NCBI GenBank assembly: GCA_022818135.1
Contig: JAFMSR010000007.1
Span: 28,743,356 to 28,807,355, forward strand
DNA: 64,000 nucleotides
Direction: 5' to 3'
Source: Saxidomus purpurata
Taxonomy: Eukaryota > Mollusca > Bivalvia > Venerida > Veneridae
Part shown: piece by piece, positions 36,652 through 49,585 of the stretch
Layout of the letters: every line of letters starts with the position of its first letter
How positions within the stretch are numbered: position 1 is the stretch's first letter
The notes under the pieces: generated by a model
Told to the model about the DNA's origin: nothing
Seen by the model: the letters and a program-made list of their open reading frames with translations, nothing else
Databases searched by the model: none
Made by a program: the position numbers and the translations under genes

Positions 36652-37482
36652 GGTAGTGGGGGTCTAATGGACACTATTCCAAAACACATTAAATTTAATA
36701 TTTATATGATCTACATCTGTTAACCGACTAGTGTGCAAAATTTAAAGACATTTCACCGTTTAATTAAAAATAAATTCCATTTTTTGTTACCCTACCCCCA
36801 CTTCAGAAATACTGACCATATTAAAAAGTACCATAACAGTTCAAATAGGTATGTTTGCAAGTATCTATTTACATTTTAAAAAAATCCAGGTTCAAAAAGT
36901 ATTGCAAGCAATGTAGAATTACAAAACACGAATTATAATTCTACAAGCTTAACATGTGTAACAAAAAATGTGCAATAATGCCAAAAACTAGGGTATACAA
37001 TTTGCCTAATTTTGCCATGAGATATATCACACATGTACATATACACGACTGTAGCAAAAGATTCGGAGTAGGGCCATCACTATTGATTATAAAACTTTTA
37101 TAAGTAGTATATGATTTGAAATATAAGAAAAAATTAAAATGTTTTACCGTCTACTTTTTGAGATATTCAACTTTTAAAAATGAGCACGGTCAATTTTTGT
37201 ATTTTCAAGTATCTGTACAGCTTGATAAAATCAAGGAAAATTAAGATACAGTTTTCAAATCTTGTAAAATGGCTTAATTTTTCATGTTATTCAATTTGAT
37301 AACTAAAAAAGAAAAAATAACGAAAAAAAGTTTTGGCTGCTTCGGGGATTGAACTCAGGACCTCTTGATCTCAAAGCAGACGCTCTAACCACTGCGCCAC
37401 AGTACAAAATAGGTACAGCTATAAAATCCAAAGTATTCCAAATGATCCTTAAACAGGAAGTACTCATTACACATCCACTACC
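36652..37482. mobile_element. 831-bp TTAA-flanked inverted-terminal element with tRNA-like segment
   Basis: TTAA at 36648-36651 and 37483-37486 flank GGTAGTGG (36652-36659) and its exact complement CCACTACC (37475-37482). TTAA duplications are typical of piggyBac and Kolobok superfamilies; the ends are not clearly piggyBac. No transposase. A tRNA-like segment lies near the right end. Confidence 0.7.
37335..37405 (-). repeat. tRNA-like sequence inside the TTAA element
   Basis: Minus strand: GTGGCGCAGTGGTTAGAGCG (A-box) and GAGTTCAATCC (B-box), about 70 bp apart end to end as in a tRNA. The acceptor, anticodon and T stems have mismatches and the D-stem is imperfect, so I call it a tRNA-derived relic. 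It could still drive pol III transcription. A tRNA scan would decide. Confidence 0.6.
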
Positions 37483-37486
37483 TTAA

Positions 37487-38460
37487 AAAGATTTGTCTTT
37501 TTGAACAAATTAATGTCTATAGTAATTACATGTTGTTTAGTAGTTTTTTTTAGAAAAAAAATAGTACGAGAAGGAACTGACTGAGATACAGTCTTAAAGT
37601 TATAATACTGCTCAAAATGACTGAATAATTAATGGTAAAAAAAATGTTAAAACATGAGAAATGTTTAAACAGTGAGGAAGTCGTAGTAAATAATACTATA
37701 CAACCATATTTTCTCAGAGTATACAAAAAATATCAGTCAAGCTTTAACAAAGAAATATTTATGACTGGGCCAGTCAAAAAAGACTTTACTACCCTGCAAC
37801 CATGCCCAATAGGAACAGAACTGCTACATACCAACATTTAAGTTAACTAAAACTTTAACAACAACGGCTTTTCAACGATTAGAAATCATTGGTTAGTGTA
37901 TTTTAGAAAACGGCAATGATCCGGTTGAGCAGTATTATCATTTTAAACATATTCTTACTTAAGTTTTGTTAGAGAATTTGTTTTTCTTAATTAATCAACT
38001 TCATTGACTATATTGCAGCAATGAAAATGTAGACACAATCTTATATATTAAAGATTATAGTAAAGTAAAATATGCCTACTACATGTATAGTAAAATATGC
38101 TATGATGTGCAACGGTGTACATGTACTTTCATTTTCAAATATGCCCCCTAATTTACATTATGTACAAAAATACGTTAGTGCTGAAAAATATCTATTAAAG
38201 AAAGTTTATTGTTCAAGATGCAACTAAAATAATTCAAGACTGTATGCTTATTTTCGAAATTGTCTACCAAAAAGTAGACAGAGGAAAAAAAAAGATTCAA
38301 TTTAAAAAAAGGTTTAGGTGCAAACTACTAGGGTTTCCATCTTACTATTACAAACTAATATCTGTAAATAATTTAAGGAGTTTTTCAGTTGTTGGTGGAA
38401 GGCTCAGCATACATACACACATACTCAAAGAGAGAGAGAGAGAAAAAAATATATAGACAT
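37487..38460. other. No gene recognised; short GA microsatellite
   Basis: Open frames 37632-37841 and 38244-38456 show no known motif. (GA)n lies near 38430-38445. Confidence 0.4.
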
Positions 38461-38580
38461 TTCGCAACGCAGAGTTTCATTTTTTTAGGATTGTTCCCAT
38501 GAAAAAAGTTAAATAAACTTGTTCCGATGTATTTTCTTTTTCGCCAATTGCATTGACAACAAATTTAACATTGACAAATA

Positions 38581-41500
38581 CTATTCTGAAACCACTAAGG
38601 CTTTAAATTTTTCCCATGACTTTTCGAACTCGTTGTATTTGGAAGTTTGTTCCGCATTATATTTTTCAATTTTATAATTGGTGACAATCTGATTTCTTAA
38701 ATTTTCTATACTAGGCCTTAATTTTTTTATCCTGCTATAATAAATGTGGTATTTTGCATATAAAATTAGTTTGTTTAATACCAATTCAAATCCTGTATTA
38801 TCAAAAAGGATATCTGACACAGTTCAGTTTTGAAAGATAATATTACATTTATTCTTGATATAAGACTGAAACTGTTGCCAAAATTGCTTTCTTCCTTCAC
38901 AGTCAAAAAATAAATGAATCAGGGTTTCTGGCTCGCCTTGACAGAATGTACAGTGATCTTCATTGATGATATTCATTTTTTTCAACAAATAATTTGTTGC
39001 AAGAATTCTATGATTTATCCTAAACTGAAACCATATCATTTTCGGGTCTTTTGTAAGTTTACGGACCATATCATATATGGAGTTACTTTCGAACAAAATT
39101 GGTTCTGTATTGGCTCTTAATTCGTTCTTCCATTTTTGTAAAGAGTCTGGATAGTGACCTTCACTTAGCATTAATTTATATATTGACCTACATCCTTTTT
39201 TTATCTTTTTTAATAATTGTCAGACTTTGAGGAATGTGCATGCTATAGTTGATTTTCGTGAGCAAATGTTGAAAGTTGTTACTTTCAAGGAATTCCTGTA
39301 TTGCATTCACAATACCCCTGTATTCTAAGAAATTACTTCTAATATTAAAGGTATTAGAAAAGTCATTAAAAGTAAAAAATTCACCCTCTTGGTTTAATAA
39401 ATCCCCAACAAACAGAATTCCATGTGATATCCATCTGTTTAAACAAACACTTGAATTACCAACTTTGATTCCTTGATTCAGCCATAAATGAATGGACGAG
39501 CATTGTTGGCTATTTTCTGGTTTTAATTTTGAGGAGAGAGTATTATAACTGTATAAAACATCTTTCCATAAGGGATTGATATCCTGATGAAGTTTTTCTT
39601 AATAAAATCTGTTCCAAATTTAAAAATACTGCTTACATAGGGACAAGTACCATCTATAAAATTACTAAATTTGTTATTTGAGTTTACAAGTCTTCTTATC
39701 CATGTCGCCCTTAAACTATAAATAAAACATTTCAAGTCAATCATTTTCAAACCACCAAATTTATAGTCTTGTGTTATTATATTTCTTTTAACTTTATCTC
39801 TAGAATCATTCCACAAAAAATTGAAAAACATAGTTTGTATTTTGTTAATCTTAGCCAAAGAGGGATTTGGGATACTCAAAATCAAGTGATTTAGTTTTGC
39901 AAGGGCAAGTGATTTAATTACTTCTATTTACACAATGGGGGAAAGAATTCTTTTAGAACCAGTTTGCAAATAGTTTCTTGATTTCCTCAATTTTTAACTC
40001 ATAATTCAGGTCTACAATTTCAGATAGATCATTGGTAAATTTGACACCTAGAACTGTGAAAGTTTTATTATTCCATGTCAAGTTATATTCAGGACAGAGA
40101 ATGGTATTACTGTTCTTTTGTGAACCGAACCAGTTAACCATTGTCTTCTCTGCATTAATATTAAGGCCAGAGAGTTTAGCATAGAATTTTAAGGTTAACA
40201 TTGTGTACTTTAGTGATTTATTTGTACCATCAAGAAACAAACTAGTATCATCAGCATACTGAGATATGTTATATTAATTTCCAAGTATTGTAATACCTTT
40301 GATATTTTGGTTATTCCTTATAAATATTGAAAGTACTTCAGCACATAGAATGAACAAGTAGGGTGACAGGGCATCTCCTTGACGACAGCCTCTTTGAAGT
40401 AAGAACCACTCTGACATATGTCCATTTACAATTACACACGATTCAACATTTGTATAGAACAATTTAATCCATGTACGTATTGAATTACCGAAATTAAAAA
40501 ATTCTAGCACTCTGTGGATGAAATTCCATGACACTGTATCAAACGCAGCCGCAAAGTCAATCAGTAGTAGTAGCCCAGTGATATTAGTTTTTCTCTGTAT
40601 AATAGAATAAGTCATATAGCATTCTAATGTTTGTGGCCATTAATCTGCCTGGTACAAAAACCTGTTTGGTCCTCGTTTATAACATTTTCCAAGATGTTTT
40701 TCAAGCGAAAAGCAATTGATGCTGAAGCTATCTTATATGCAACATTTAATAAGGAGATAGGCCTCCAGTTTTTTAAGTACAGTTTGTCTTTATTCCCCTT
40801 AGGGATGCAAGTTATGACCCCTTGCCTTTGTGTAATTGACAACTCTCCATTCGAGTATGCATAATTCATTGACCTTACAAGGAATGTGCCAATATCCTTC
40901 CAAAAAAACTTAAAAAACTCTACCGTAAAGCCGTCATTTCCAGGACTTGTATTATTTGACATTCGTTTCAGCGAGTTCAGCATTTCATTATGAGTCAGAG
41001 TCCCCTCGATGGATTGCTTAACATCTTCCGAAAGCTTCGGTACATTAAAACATCCTAATTTTTCATTCAAAGATATATTTTCCGTCTCTTCAATTTTATA
41101 TAAATCTGCATAGTGACGTTTTGTTTCAGCAAGAATTTCTTCTTGAGTTTTTAAAGTATTACCATTTGCCGCAATTAGGGAATTCATGATCTTACAAACA
41201 TAATTTCTATTTTCAAGATTACAAAAGTAACGTGTAGGTTTTTCTCCTTCATGGATCCATTTAGCTTTTGATCTAATAAATATCCCATTCATTTTTTTCT
41301 TTCTTAATTCAGATAATAGACTTTTCTTGCTTTCTAATAACTCATAATTAATATTTGTCTGTTTTTCAATTTTCTCAATTTCTTTTAAAATTTTTTCCTC
41401 CTTATTAATTTCTAATTTCTTCTTTAGTGAGGAGTAAGATATTGACAGCCCTCTGATATTTAACAACAAAGTCTCGAAAAATAACTGGTCATTTATATTC

Positions 41501-42389
41501 AGTCTTAAATCCTGGAGTGGTATATCATTAATTGCATCCGTATTTTCTGGCATGTCAACCACATACTGTTGTTTTGTTTCTGTAATTATTTTTTTTACTT
41601 TACTTACATATACTTCATCCCTTAGTAGTGTATTGTTAAATTTCCAATATGGCAATCCTTTTCTGAATTTACCAAATTCTAGTGAAGTTAAAATAAGAGA
41701 ATGGTCTGTACAGTATCCTGGTAAAATATGAGTATTGTTCATGTCAGTATACAAATGTTCAGAAATAAGGAAAAAATCAAGACACGCCTTTTTAATTGGA
41801 TTTTGTCTAACCATGTATATTCTCTTTTTTCAATATTATTTTCCCTCCCGCAATCCATCAAGCTGAACTCTGACATAATATTGTAAAGCTTATCACGGGC
41901 ATTTGGATTATTTAAATGCAGATAATTATAGCAATCTATATCTGGATTCAAGACCAAGTTGAAATCACCAGCCATGATATACTGACAGTTTTCAAATTTT
42001 GACATTTTCTCGGAGACTGTTTCACAAAAATTTGGCTATCTCTTATTAGGACCATAGACATTAACTAGGGTGATATTTTTATCACAAACTTTACAATATA
42101 AAATGAGCGAATTTCCTTTATCATCTTTTTCTACATTATTAACCTTACATTCAAAATTGCTATTAATGAGTATTGCCACGCCTCTTGATTGGGTGCTAAA
42201 GTTTGAAAAATATGTCTCATAGCCCCAAATGGAGCGTATGTACTTTTCCTCTTTTTCTATGAAATGAGTATCTTGTAACATGCATATGGAGTACTTCTTA
42301 CTTTTTAGGAAGTTAATAACATCCCTGCGTTTACTTCTGTCACCCAGACCTTGAACATTCATTGATATAATAGATACTTGATTAGTCAT
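38581..42389 (-). pseudogene. LINE ORF2: endonuclease-reverse transcriptase, broken
   Basis: From 42389 downward: SMNVQGLGDRSKRRDV, LQDTHF, NVYGPN and GDFN (41958-41969) are AP-endonuclease motifs. Reverse transcriptase follows: NWRPISLLNV, LLLIDFAAAFDTVSW, RGCRQGDALSPYLF and YADD (40247-40258). A zf-RVT type CTFCQGEPETLIHLFFDC lies near 38900-38950, and the frame ends at 38581. Damage: in-frame TAG after YGPNKR (42036), frameshift near 41815, shifts near 40615-40660, TAA just before YADD (40274) and more breaks at about 39900, 39520 and 38822. Motif wording fits the Tx1/L1 clade. The catalytic Asp pair itself is kept. Confidence 0.9.
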
Positions 42390-42723
42390 GGTTGTTAAGA
42401 AGCCGATAGGACTTTATCTGAAAAAGCCGGAGAAGAAGAATGTATAATGCCATGGCAACGATTTCATGATAGTGAATGGGAACATTATAAAAATGATAAA
42501 CAACTACTTTAAGAATGTCTTCTTTGTAAATAAATATCCATACCAAGCCTTCCACCCAAAACTTACTCTCATCAAAACTTGACTCCATAATGAGGTTTTG
42601 GCTTTGGAGTATAGAAACTGAATTTCTTACAAAATACCAATAATCTGAGGAAAAAGTTTCTAAATTTATGTATTCATTTGTTACAATGTTTGTCTTCATA
42701 TAGGAACACTGAAAAGTTGGCAT
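42382..42723 (-). CDS. Small open frame upstream of LINE ORF2 (possible ORF1 remnant)
   Basis: 113 codons ending in TAA at 42382-42384 inside the ORF2 start region: the ORF2 ATG (42387-42389) lies 8 bases before that stop in another frame. Overlapping ORF1/ORF2 junctions are common in LINEs. The peptide has no zinc knuckle, RRM or coiled coil that I can identify, so it is either a truncated ORF1 or 5' UTR read by chance. Confidence 0.35.
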   Translation of the reverse strand: MPTFQCSYMKTNIVTNEYINLETFSSDYWYFVRNSVSILQSQNLIMESSFDESKFWVEGLVWIFIYKEDILKVVVYHFYNVPIHYHEIVAMALYILLLRLFQIKSYRLLNNHD

Positions 42724-42839
42724 CTAACTGTACTGTATCGTTCGTATAGATCTGAATATATAATAAAGTGAGAACACTGAAAAGTTAGCATCTTACTGTG
42801 CTGTACTGTTAGTATATATCTGAAGATATAATAAACATG

Positions 42840-43859
42840 TTCAAAACCCATAGATTTTTAGTTTCACCACACCTGTTATACAATGAACTGTTTCAAACAA
42901 CTTTGTTTTCAGATTATTTAAGATGATATTCATAACACTTTGGTTTTGTGTTTGAGCTGAAATGCTGTCTTAGTTCATTTTAGGAAGTACTACATCTGTT
43001 TTAAAATAAGTAGTTTATTTTTGCCTCTTCCAGAATATGCCTTTCTTTCCGTACAAATAATTTGTGTTGCTTGTTTTAATCTTTCTAGTTTAAAAAATAT
43101 TTTTATGCTTCACATTATATTTTTTGTAAATCTACACCATCAACACTTATTGCAGAAATGCAGTCCTGATCTCTGCCATAGTTGTGCTTAGTTCTGAACA
43201 AGAATGCATTCGACTTTATTTATTATTCAAGCCCGTTTTTACGTGACAGTATTTAAGAAGGAATGTTCTATAAAACAGCGAAGAAGTCCGCAACTTTCAA
43301 ATGCTAAAAAAGTTGATTCTTGATTTACTTCAAATAGCGAAGGAAACATGGAATACATTATTTAATGTTTACTCATAAAACAGACTTCGGGAGAAGCTGT
43401 CACAGAGCCCCAAAAGAAGTTGACAAACTGAACAGCGGAATGTAGTGCGCATAGAACAATTTGATTCCCTTTTGCATATTTCAATATTTTCAATTAAAGA
43501 TCAAGTAAGTCTATAGTATTGTACAAGTTTTGAATGCTGCCATATAAAATAGTTTCAGTGCTGCTCTTAGTTGCCGTGATGGTGAACTTGTCATGGTTCA
43601 TTTAAGTTTTCTCGTAGGTCTTCACTATTTGTAATACGAGTGCATGACATGAAGACTGTTCCGTGGAAGTTCCGTCAATACCTTCTCAGCATGCGTCTGC
43701 ATTTCACTCACTCTATTATCGTTAATATAAAATATGACACGAAGTACATGTCTTTCTTTTGTATAATACCCCCGCTATTCGAATATAGGTGGAAGGGCAT
43801 AAATTGTTACCCCTATCCGTTCGTGCTTCCGTCCGTACACAAATTTCGATTCCGATCAA
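42840..43859. other. No gene recognised
   Basis: AT-rich sequence. Near 43790-43845 a GTGCTTCCGTCCGTACAC stretch is typical of dispersed repeats in this window and precedes LINE sequence. Confidence 0.4.
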
Positions 43860-44950
43860 TAACTTCTTAACTTCAATTACTATGTCTAGACGCCTTGAAA
43901 TATACTCAAGATCAGTAATACCAGCTTCTATAAACCTATGGAATAATCTCGACCTACCGACACGCAATGCTAATACACTTTCATCCTTTAAGAACAAATT
44001 GAAAATTAAGTTTAAATCACCCATAGTTCCGTCCTACTATCTAGCAGGAGAACGGTTCTATACTGTAACGCAAACTCGTATAAGAAACCGATGTAGTAAC
44101 CTAAATAATGATCTCTTTTACAATAATTTACGAGATTATCCCGATTGCTCTTGTGAACATGGCATTGAAGATGCGGAACACTTTTTCTTTAAATGTAGTA
44201 ACTATACAAATGCGCGTCGTTTATTGTTTATTAATACTCGCAGATTTCATCCACTCAGTACAAACAAACTACTTCATGGAATCGATTCGATACCTGACGA
44301 GGAGAACACAAAACTTTTTTTTGAAGTACAATCATACATAAAAAGTACACGACGTTTTACAACCAATGCCCCCTAAATACATTATAATTATACAACTGAC
44401 TTGAGAACTATTGGTCGGTCTGGGTGGGGGTGCTGTGGCGGCGGGTTTGTGGGGGCGTTGATAGGGTCAATATCAATATGATAACATACACTAGTTTCAA
44501 CGTTTTTTTTTCTTCTTTTATTATATCTTTTTTTTTTTTAAAGATATTACAATATACATGTATGTTGCTTTTTTTTGTTTTTTGTTTTCCTTTTTATTAT
44601 TATTCTTTTCGGTATCTGAAAATCATGGCTTAGTTGTTTTTCTTTCTTACTTCTGCTCTCTCAGTAAACAAAAAACCGCTATTTGGTTTAATCAAACATT
44701 AGCATGACGTCAAGGGGCGGGCCGATCTCTAATGTTGTAAAAACTTGTGGCCCAACCCTTTTATATTGTCTTAAAAATTATAGTATACATAAGAAAACCG
44801 TAAACCATATAGTTATGTTCTTTTGTATTATACTTTATAGATTTGTTCAGTAAATATTATTGTATAAACATGTACTAATACGCTGATTCAACTTTGTATA
44901 TGTGTGCTGTATATATTGAGTTGTGACAAATATAATAAAATATGATTAAA
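43860..44950 (+). mobile_element. 3' end of a CR1/jockey-like LINE
   Basis: The frame through 44376 encodes a LINE C-terminus: IPASINLWNNLD, then RIRNRCSNLNNDLF, then the Cys-His tail CSCEHGIEDAEHFFFKC. It is related to the minus-strand fragment at 21790-22885 (shared RNxCSxLxxDLF). Downstream is a T-rich, G-rich UTR and AATAAAATATG near 44935, a plausible element 3' end. The rest of the element is missing (5' truncation, usual for LINEs). The frame is intact from 43860 to its stop. Confidence 0.8.
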
Positions 44951-46407
44951 CTAATTAAACTAACTTCTTGAGGTTAATGATAAAACATACTAGTTAAGTT
45001 TGATTGTGTTACAATCTACGAATCATCGCAGGAGTAATAGCCCCTTTACGACTTGAAATTCAGCAAAATAGTGGTTTCCTATCAATAACTTGTAAAAGGT
45101 TGAATGGAATTTTCATTAAGTTTTACCTGTGGGTTTATGATTTTACAATACAGTTCATGTTCGATTTTAAGTTACAACTTGCAAATAATTACAGGAACTA
45201 TGTCCCTTTTCGACATGAATTTTAATACAGGTTTACCTGTACGCTGCGATCATAAAATACAGATAGAGTTATATTTTGGTAAAATGGTTAAATGTCTTAA
45301 TAAATGATCTAAATGATAAAATTTTTATTTTGTTTTTAAAACAATTTAAAACTCCTTCAAACTGACCCCAAACCATAGAAGGTCTAATCCATTAATTATT
45401 TTATGACCCCTTATCAGATTAGATTTTGTCTGATAAGGTGTATCTATACTGGACATTTAGTCAAATAAAGAGACCATTAATGTTATTGACATGTAGATAT
45501 AATTGGTTTATTTCTTATTTCCTGTCGTTTGATTTTTAAAGAAATTAGCCTACTATCCAACAATGAATATTGCATTTGTTTCACAAAAAAAAACATTTAC
45601 TTTAATTTTTTACATGTGATTTCTTAGTCATAGCAAGCTTTAACACCTCGAACATATTATTATCAGAAAACTAATTCTCACGCTAAAGAATGTTTTGACA
45701 GTTGACGTTTTAACAAAATTAAGTGTTTTGTTTAAGAAAGATATAAAATAAAATGCAGATTAATTTTTTTAATGCATATACTTTGACCAAACTATTTATC
45801 TGTATTTGAATGAAGTAAACTATGTGTCTTAAACTAAAATAATAAACTGAAATAATTTGTTTGTGGACTAGAATTATTGTACAATCTTCTCAAACTGTAG
45901 CAAAGGTAACTTACTTGAGTAATTTATTTACACAACTTACAATTTACTCAATTTAAAAAAGTGCCTACCTTTATGGTATAACATTGACAATGTACTAACC
46001 GCCATTTATGTTAAATATGCGTAGATTCTACTAAAAATGAGTTAAATATTAATTTTCTTCATTTTTCTTTCAAATAAGAAACTTCTTGTAATCATTACTC
46101 AACTTTTACTAACTGTTATAGAAGCTATGCAGTAGCTAATTATGACAAAAACAGAAGCTAGTCTATCAGACCCCTACTGTGAATACATAGGTCTAGACCG
46201 TCAGGCCTCCTGTGGCCACATATCTCACCATTCTTTCAATTGTCCTTTATATTCACTGATCTAGATATGGTGAAAGTCGAGCTAATCTTTTGTTTTTACT
46301 ATCTGAAAGTTCCATACTTGGATTGCAATAAAAACCTTGCATTAAATATGAATATTTGTTAGACTAGTTCTATAAGTAGTTACTTTAAAGAGACACTCAC
46401 TTAATTT
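44951..46407. other. No gene recognised; dispersed-repeat traces
   Basis: Two related stretches (GTAATAGCCCCTTTACGACTTG at 45034 and ACTATGTCCCTTTTCGACATG at 45198) form a diverged tandem pair of about 165 bp. No coding sequence. Confidence 0.4.
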
Positions 46408-48489
46408 GTTAAGCCTTCATTTTGTTATTGTTTTAAGGTAGTTCGCTCTGTTCTTAGGCCAAAACAAAAAAAATATGAGATTGACTTGTAACTGGGCGGG
46501 ATTACACATGGAGTAACAGCCGTTACGGAATCACATCTTTATTTAATTTTGACGTCGGTTACCTAGCAACAAGGTGACGTTTACACGCCACCTAGCGACA
46601 CCAGCCTATGCAAGTGCCATGTCGTGTGCTTTCCTTTACAACTAGGCTCTTAAGTATCGTAAAAAGAAAAGGTTTGCTGTTGAGAAGGTGATATTCTTTC
46701 TCGAATGATATATGCCAGTTGATTGAATTAATTTTCTTGAACATTGTGTTGGTAGGAAAACGACGTTCAAATGTCATCAGGAGGGTGTTTTTCGACGTAA
46801 AAAAACGCATCAATGTAAATTAAGCCAAAACGCTCTGGCAAAAGTCAAAATTAAAACTGTATTCAAAGAGCATTTATCTACAAAATTAGCAAAACATAAG
46901 CATACCTTTTCGTAATATTCTATTTCAGTATTGATGCGCTTTTTTGTCACTGTATTCCGTAAAATGAAAGAAATATGACGTCGAAACGTCCTTAGGCGGA
47001 TGTATTTGGAATTTAAAGTTTGTCATATTATGTACATTGTCCTGGCAGAAGTCCTTCAAAATTTAATTATATTTTCTTCGAAGATGAATCAATAAAACTG
47101 GAGAAAAATCAGCAGACCTCATCGGATTACACTGACATTTATTAACCTATATGTAGAGAGCATAACGTTGACATTGCTATAAAATCATAATACGTCACAA
47201 TATCTATTTCATGTTTAATCTCCAAGTTTACTTATTCTTTTTGTTACTGTTTTTATAATCTGTCTTTCTGTATTGTGTTATTACTTTGGGAAAAAAGTAG
47301 CTTTCACCAATTTAATGAAAAATATGAATGAGTGTTTGATTTCCAAGAGATAAACATACGATATCAGTAAAAAAATGCAATTTGCGACTTCCATCGATAG
47401 TACAAAAACGAATATGCGAGAAATAATGTGGAAATTATTACATGTAAATGGAAGAATTGCTTAAAAATGTCAAATTTCAGAGATGGTGTAGAGATCGGTT
47501 ATTTACGCAACACTTTTAGGAACTGTATAGGATTTTTACGAGTACATATTTGTTAAACTATATTATAAATCGCATCGTAAAGTTGTTCATACTGTTTAGG
47601 TAATAGAGACGTTGTTCTTTTCTGTTTCGACTTCCCAACATTGAACTGAGATTCGAGTCAAAATGACATTCGATGAAAATCTAGCCTCATGTTCTTACGC
47701 AATGTCAAAAGCGCAGCGACATTTTTTGTTAAGTCTACTGGATTTGCCTATTAGCGTGACGAGCACAATTAGTAATTTGTATGATATATATATAAAAAAT
47801 ACACAGGTGAATGCTTTTACAGTTAACCTTAAAAAATTGTACTGTCTTTCCCGGAGACTGAATATTCTTTAATCATGTATATCATAGAACATTTATTATC
47901 AATTTTCAATTTTAGGCTAGTGTAAGTACAATCTCTCAAAGAAGTAAGACTTTTCGCAAGAAATAAAGGCTTATTTCCTTGCCAAGTAATTGCTCAGTAT
48001 TATCTAGAGAGTTTTATATTATAATCAATTAATATTGTTTTAATTGATACAGATAATAATATGTTTTATTCATGAAATAACATCCTTTCCAGCGGTGTTC
48101 ATCGTTTAATAAACAATGATTTGGAGTACTGGTAAGCAGTAATTAGCCACGTAGGATGGAGTGGTTAAAAGCTGCGCATCAGTGCGACAACTTATTGTTT
48201 ATTAGACAAAAACAACGCTGAGAAGGATGTTTCGATTCTAACATGACCAGATATTACAAAAGGTGAATAAACGCAATGCGTCATTTTCTACGCGGACGCT
48301 CATTTAACGTCATGCGGCGCAATTTGACGTCATGTTGACAGCATATTGGTTCCCGCGTTGTTTATGGTTTAATATAAGATAAGTTTTCTACTCTTTGTAT
48401 ATAGAGACAAAATCATGAGTCATGTTAAAAACGAAACATGTTGACATCTGCTTGAAAGTGTCACGGCTTAGAGAGATAATTGTGTAAGC

Positions 48490-48618
48490 AGCCGGGTAGC
48501 TCTGTCATTAGAGCATTTGCCCCGTAAGCGAAAGTCCATGGTGTCTGGAACATGTAACATTCCAATATGTCATGTAAGGTTACATATTCCAGATACCCCT
48601 GGACTTTCGCTTACGGGC
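48490..48618 (+). repeat. tRNA-like head fused to a 40-bp hairpin (block C2 copy)
   Basis: Same structure as 15045-15170 but better preserved. CCGGGTAGCTCTGTCATTAG, then GCCCCGTAAGCGAAAGTCC (from 48519), which is repeated inverted as GGACTTTCGCTTACGGGC (48601-48618). The anticodon-like loop reads CGT, as in tRNA-Thr. The arms are about 39 bp with a spacer of about 19 bp. Confidence 0.7.
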
Positions 48619-49209
48619 AAAATGGGATTTTCAGCGCTTGGCGGCTGTCATTGACGAAAATGCAAAAAAAGGATTTAAGGAAAATATGTTCATAACCCAT
48701 ACGATCATCAATATGGATGTATAATCTGCATCGGGATGATATGCTGTCTACACCAAAGCTATTGAAACTTAAAACCAATCTTTATAGAATTTCTGTAGGG
48801 AACTTGCGGACCCCTTCTAGTTGGCTGTGCTCTCTGATTGGTCCGAAAAAACTGGTAGCCCTAAAGTTTTCAATAATAACACTCGAAAGTATAATTGTTG
48901 AGCGAAAGAAAACATTTTTCAAATGTTTTTATTAATAATAAGAAGCCCTATGGCCATCTATCGGAATATATTGCGTTTTTTGACAAAATAAAATTAAAAA
49001 TCTCACAGACGAGGGGATGGTGTCCTACTAGCGAAATATGGATATGAAGTAACGCATTAAGAATATAAAAAGGGCAGTTTTGGATGTGACTTAGCTGGTT
49101 CTACATATATGTTTGAGTGTAAATACTCAACGAACGTTTTGGTACTAGGTCAAATTATGCAAAAGTAGAATAATTTGAAAGATATGCGTGACTGACCACT
49201 TTTCATACT

Positions 49210-49585
49210 ACATCATTCGACTGTCAGCGAAAGTGTGGCTAACATAAGTAACATATGACATGCAGATTTTTCCCTACAGTACAGATAATGTACTTTGTGC
49301 ATGTTTCCGTGGCAGGGAGACCTACAGTGTTGTAGCCCTACATAATAAAAGTATATTCGATGCAAACCTTCACTGGAAATCGGAGAAGGAATGAAATATT
49401 CGAGCTTTAAGTGGCGACAAATAGTATGTAGCGGATACATTACTTATGAATCTTCAGCAGAAAATACCGTTGGGTCAGAAATGGCTTTTGATCTCTTAAG
49501 TGACAAACTGTCGCCAACGTGTTTCAAGGAATTCAAATCACATGGAACTTCGCATAAAAGACATTCCTGGTATTCAGACTGACAA
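49210..49585 (+). pseudogene. GNAT exon-2 fragment (pseudogene) in block C2
   Basis: Readable remnants of the C-terminal acetyltransferase domain in shifting frames: YDMQIFPYSTDNVLCACFRG, TYSVVALHNKS, NLHWKSEKE, a stop, NIRALSGDK, LLMNLQQKIP, then FDLLSDKLSPTCFKEFKSHG. They correspond in order to the GNAT1 C-terminal half. Several stops and shifts; no exon 1 found. More diverged than GNAT1-3, so an older paralogue. Confidence 0.8.

Larger units (their letters stand above)
38581..42723 (-). mobile_element. Tx1/L1-like non-LTR retrotransposon (LINE), inactive
   Basis: About 4.1 kb on the minus strand, with a short upstream frame, AP endonuclease, reverse transcriptase and a C-terminal Cys-His zinc ribbon in standard LINE order. 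No target duplication or poly(A) could be fixed. The sequence 5' to it (42724-42840) has a 64-bp near-tandem repeat (GAACACTGAAAAGTT...) that may be its 5' UTR. Confidence 0.88.

Noticed and set aside
37335..37405. Functional tRNA gene on the minus strand
   Set aside because: Good A and B boxes, but stem mismatches and location inside a TTAA-flanked element favour a tRNA-derived relic.
47663..47872. Small gene (starting MTFDEN) in block C2
   Set aside because: The copy in block C1 has frame breaks, no domain is recognisable and block C is a repeat.
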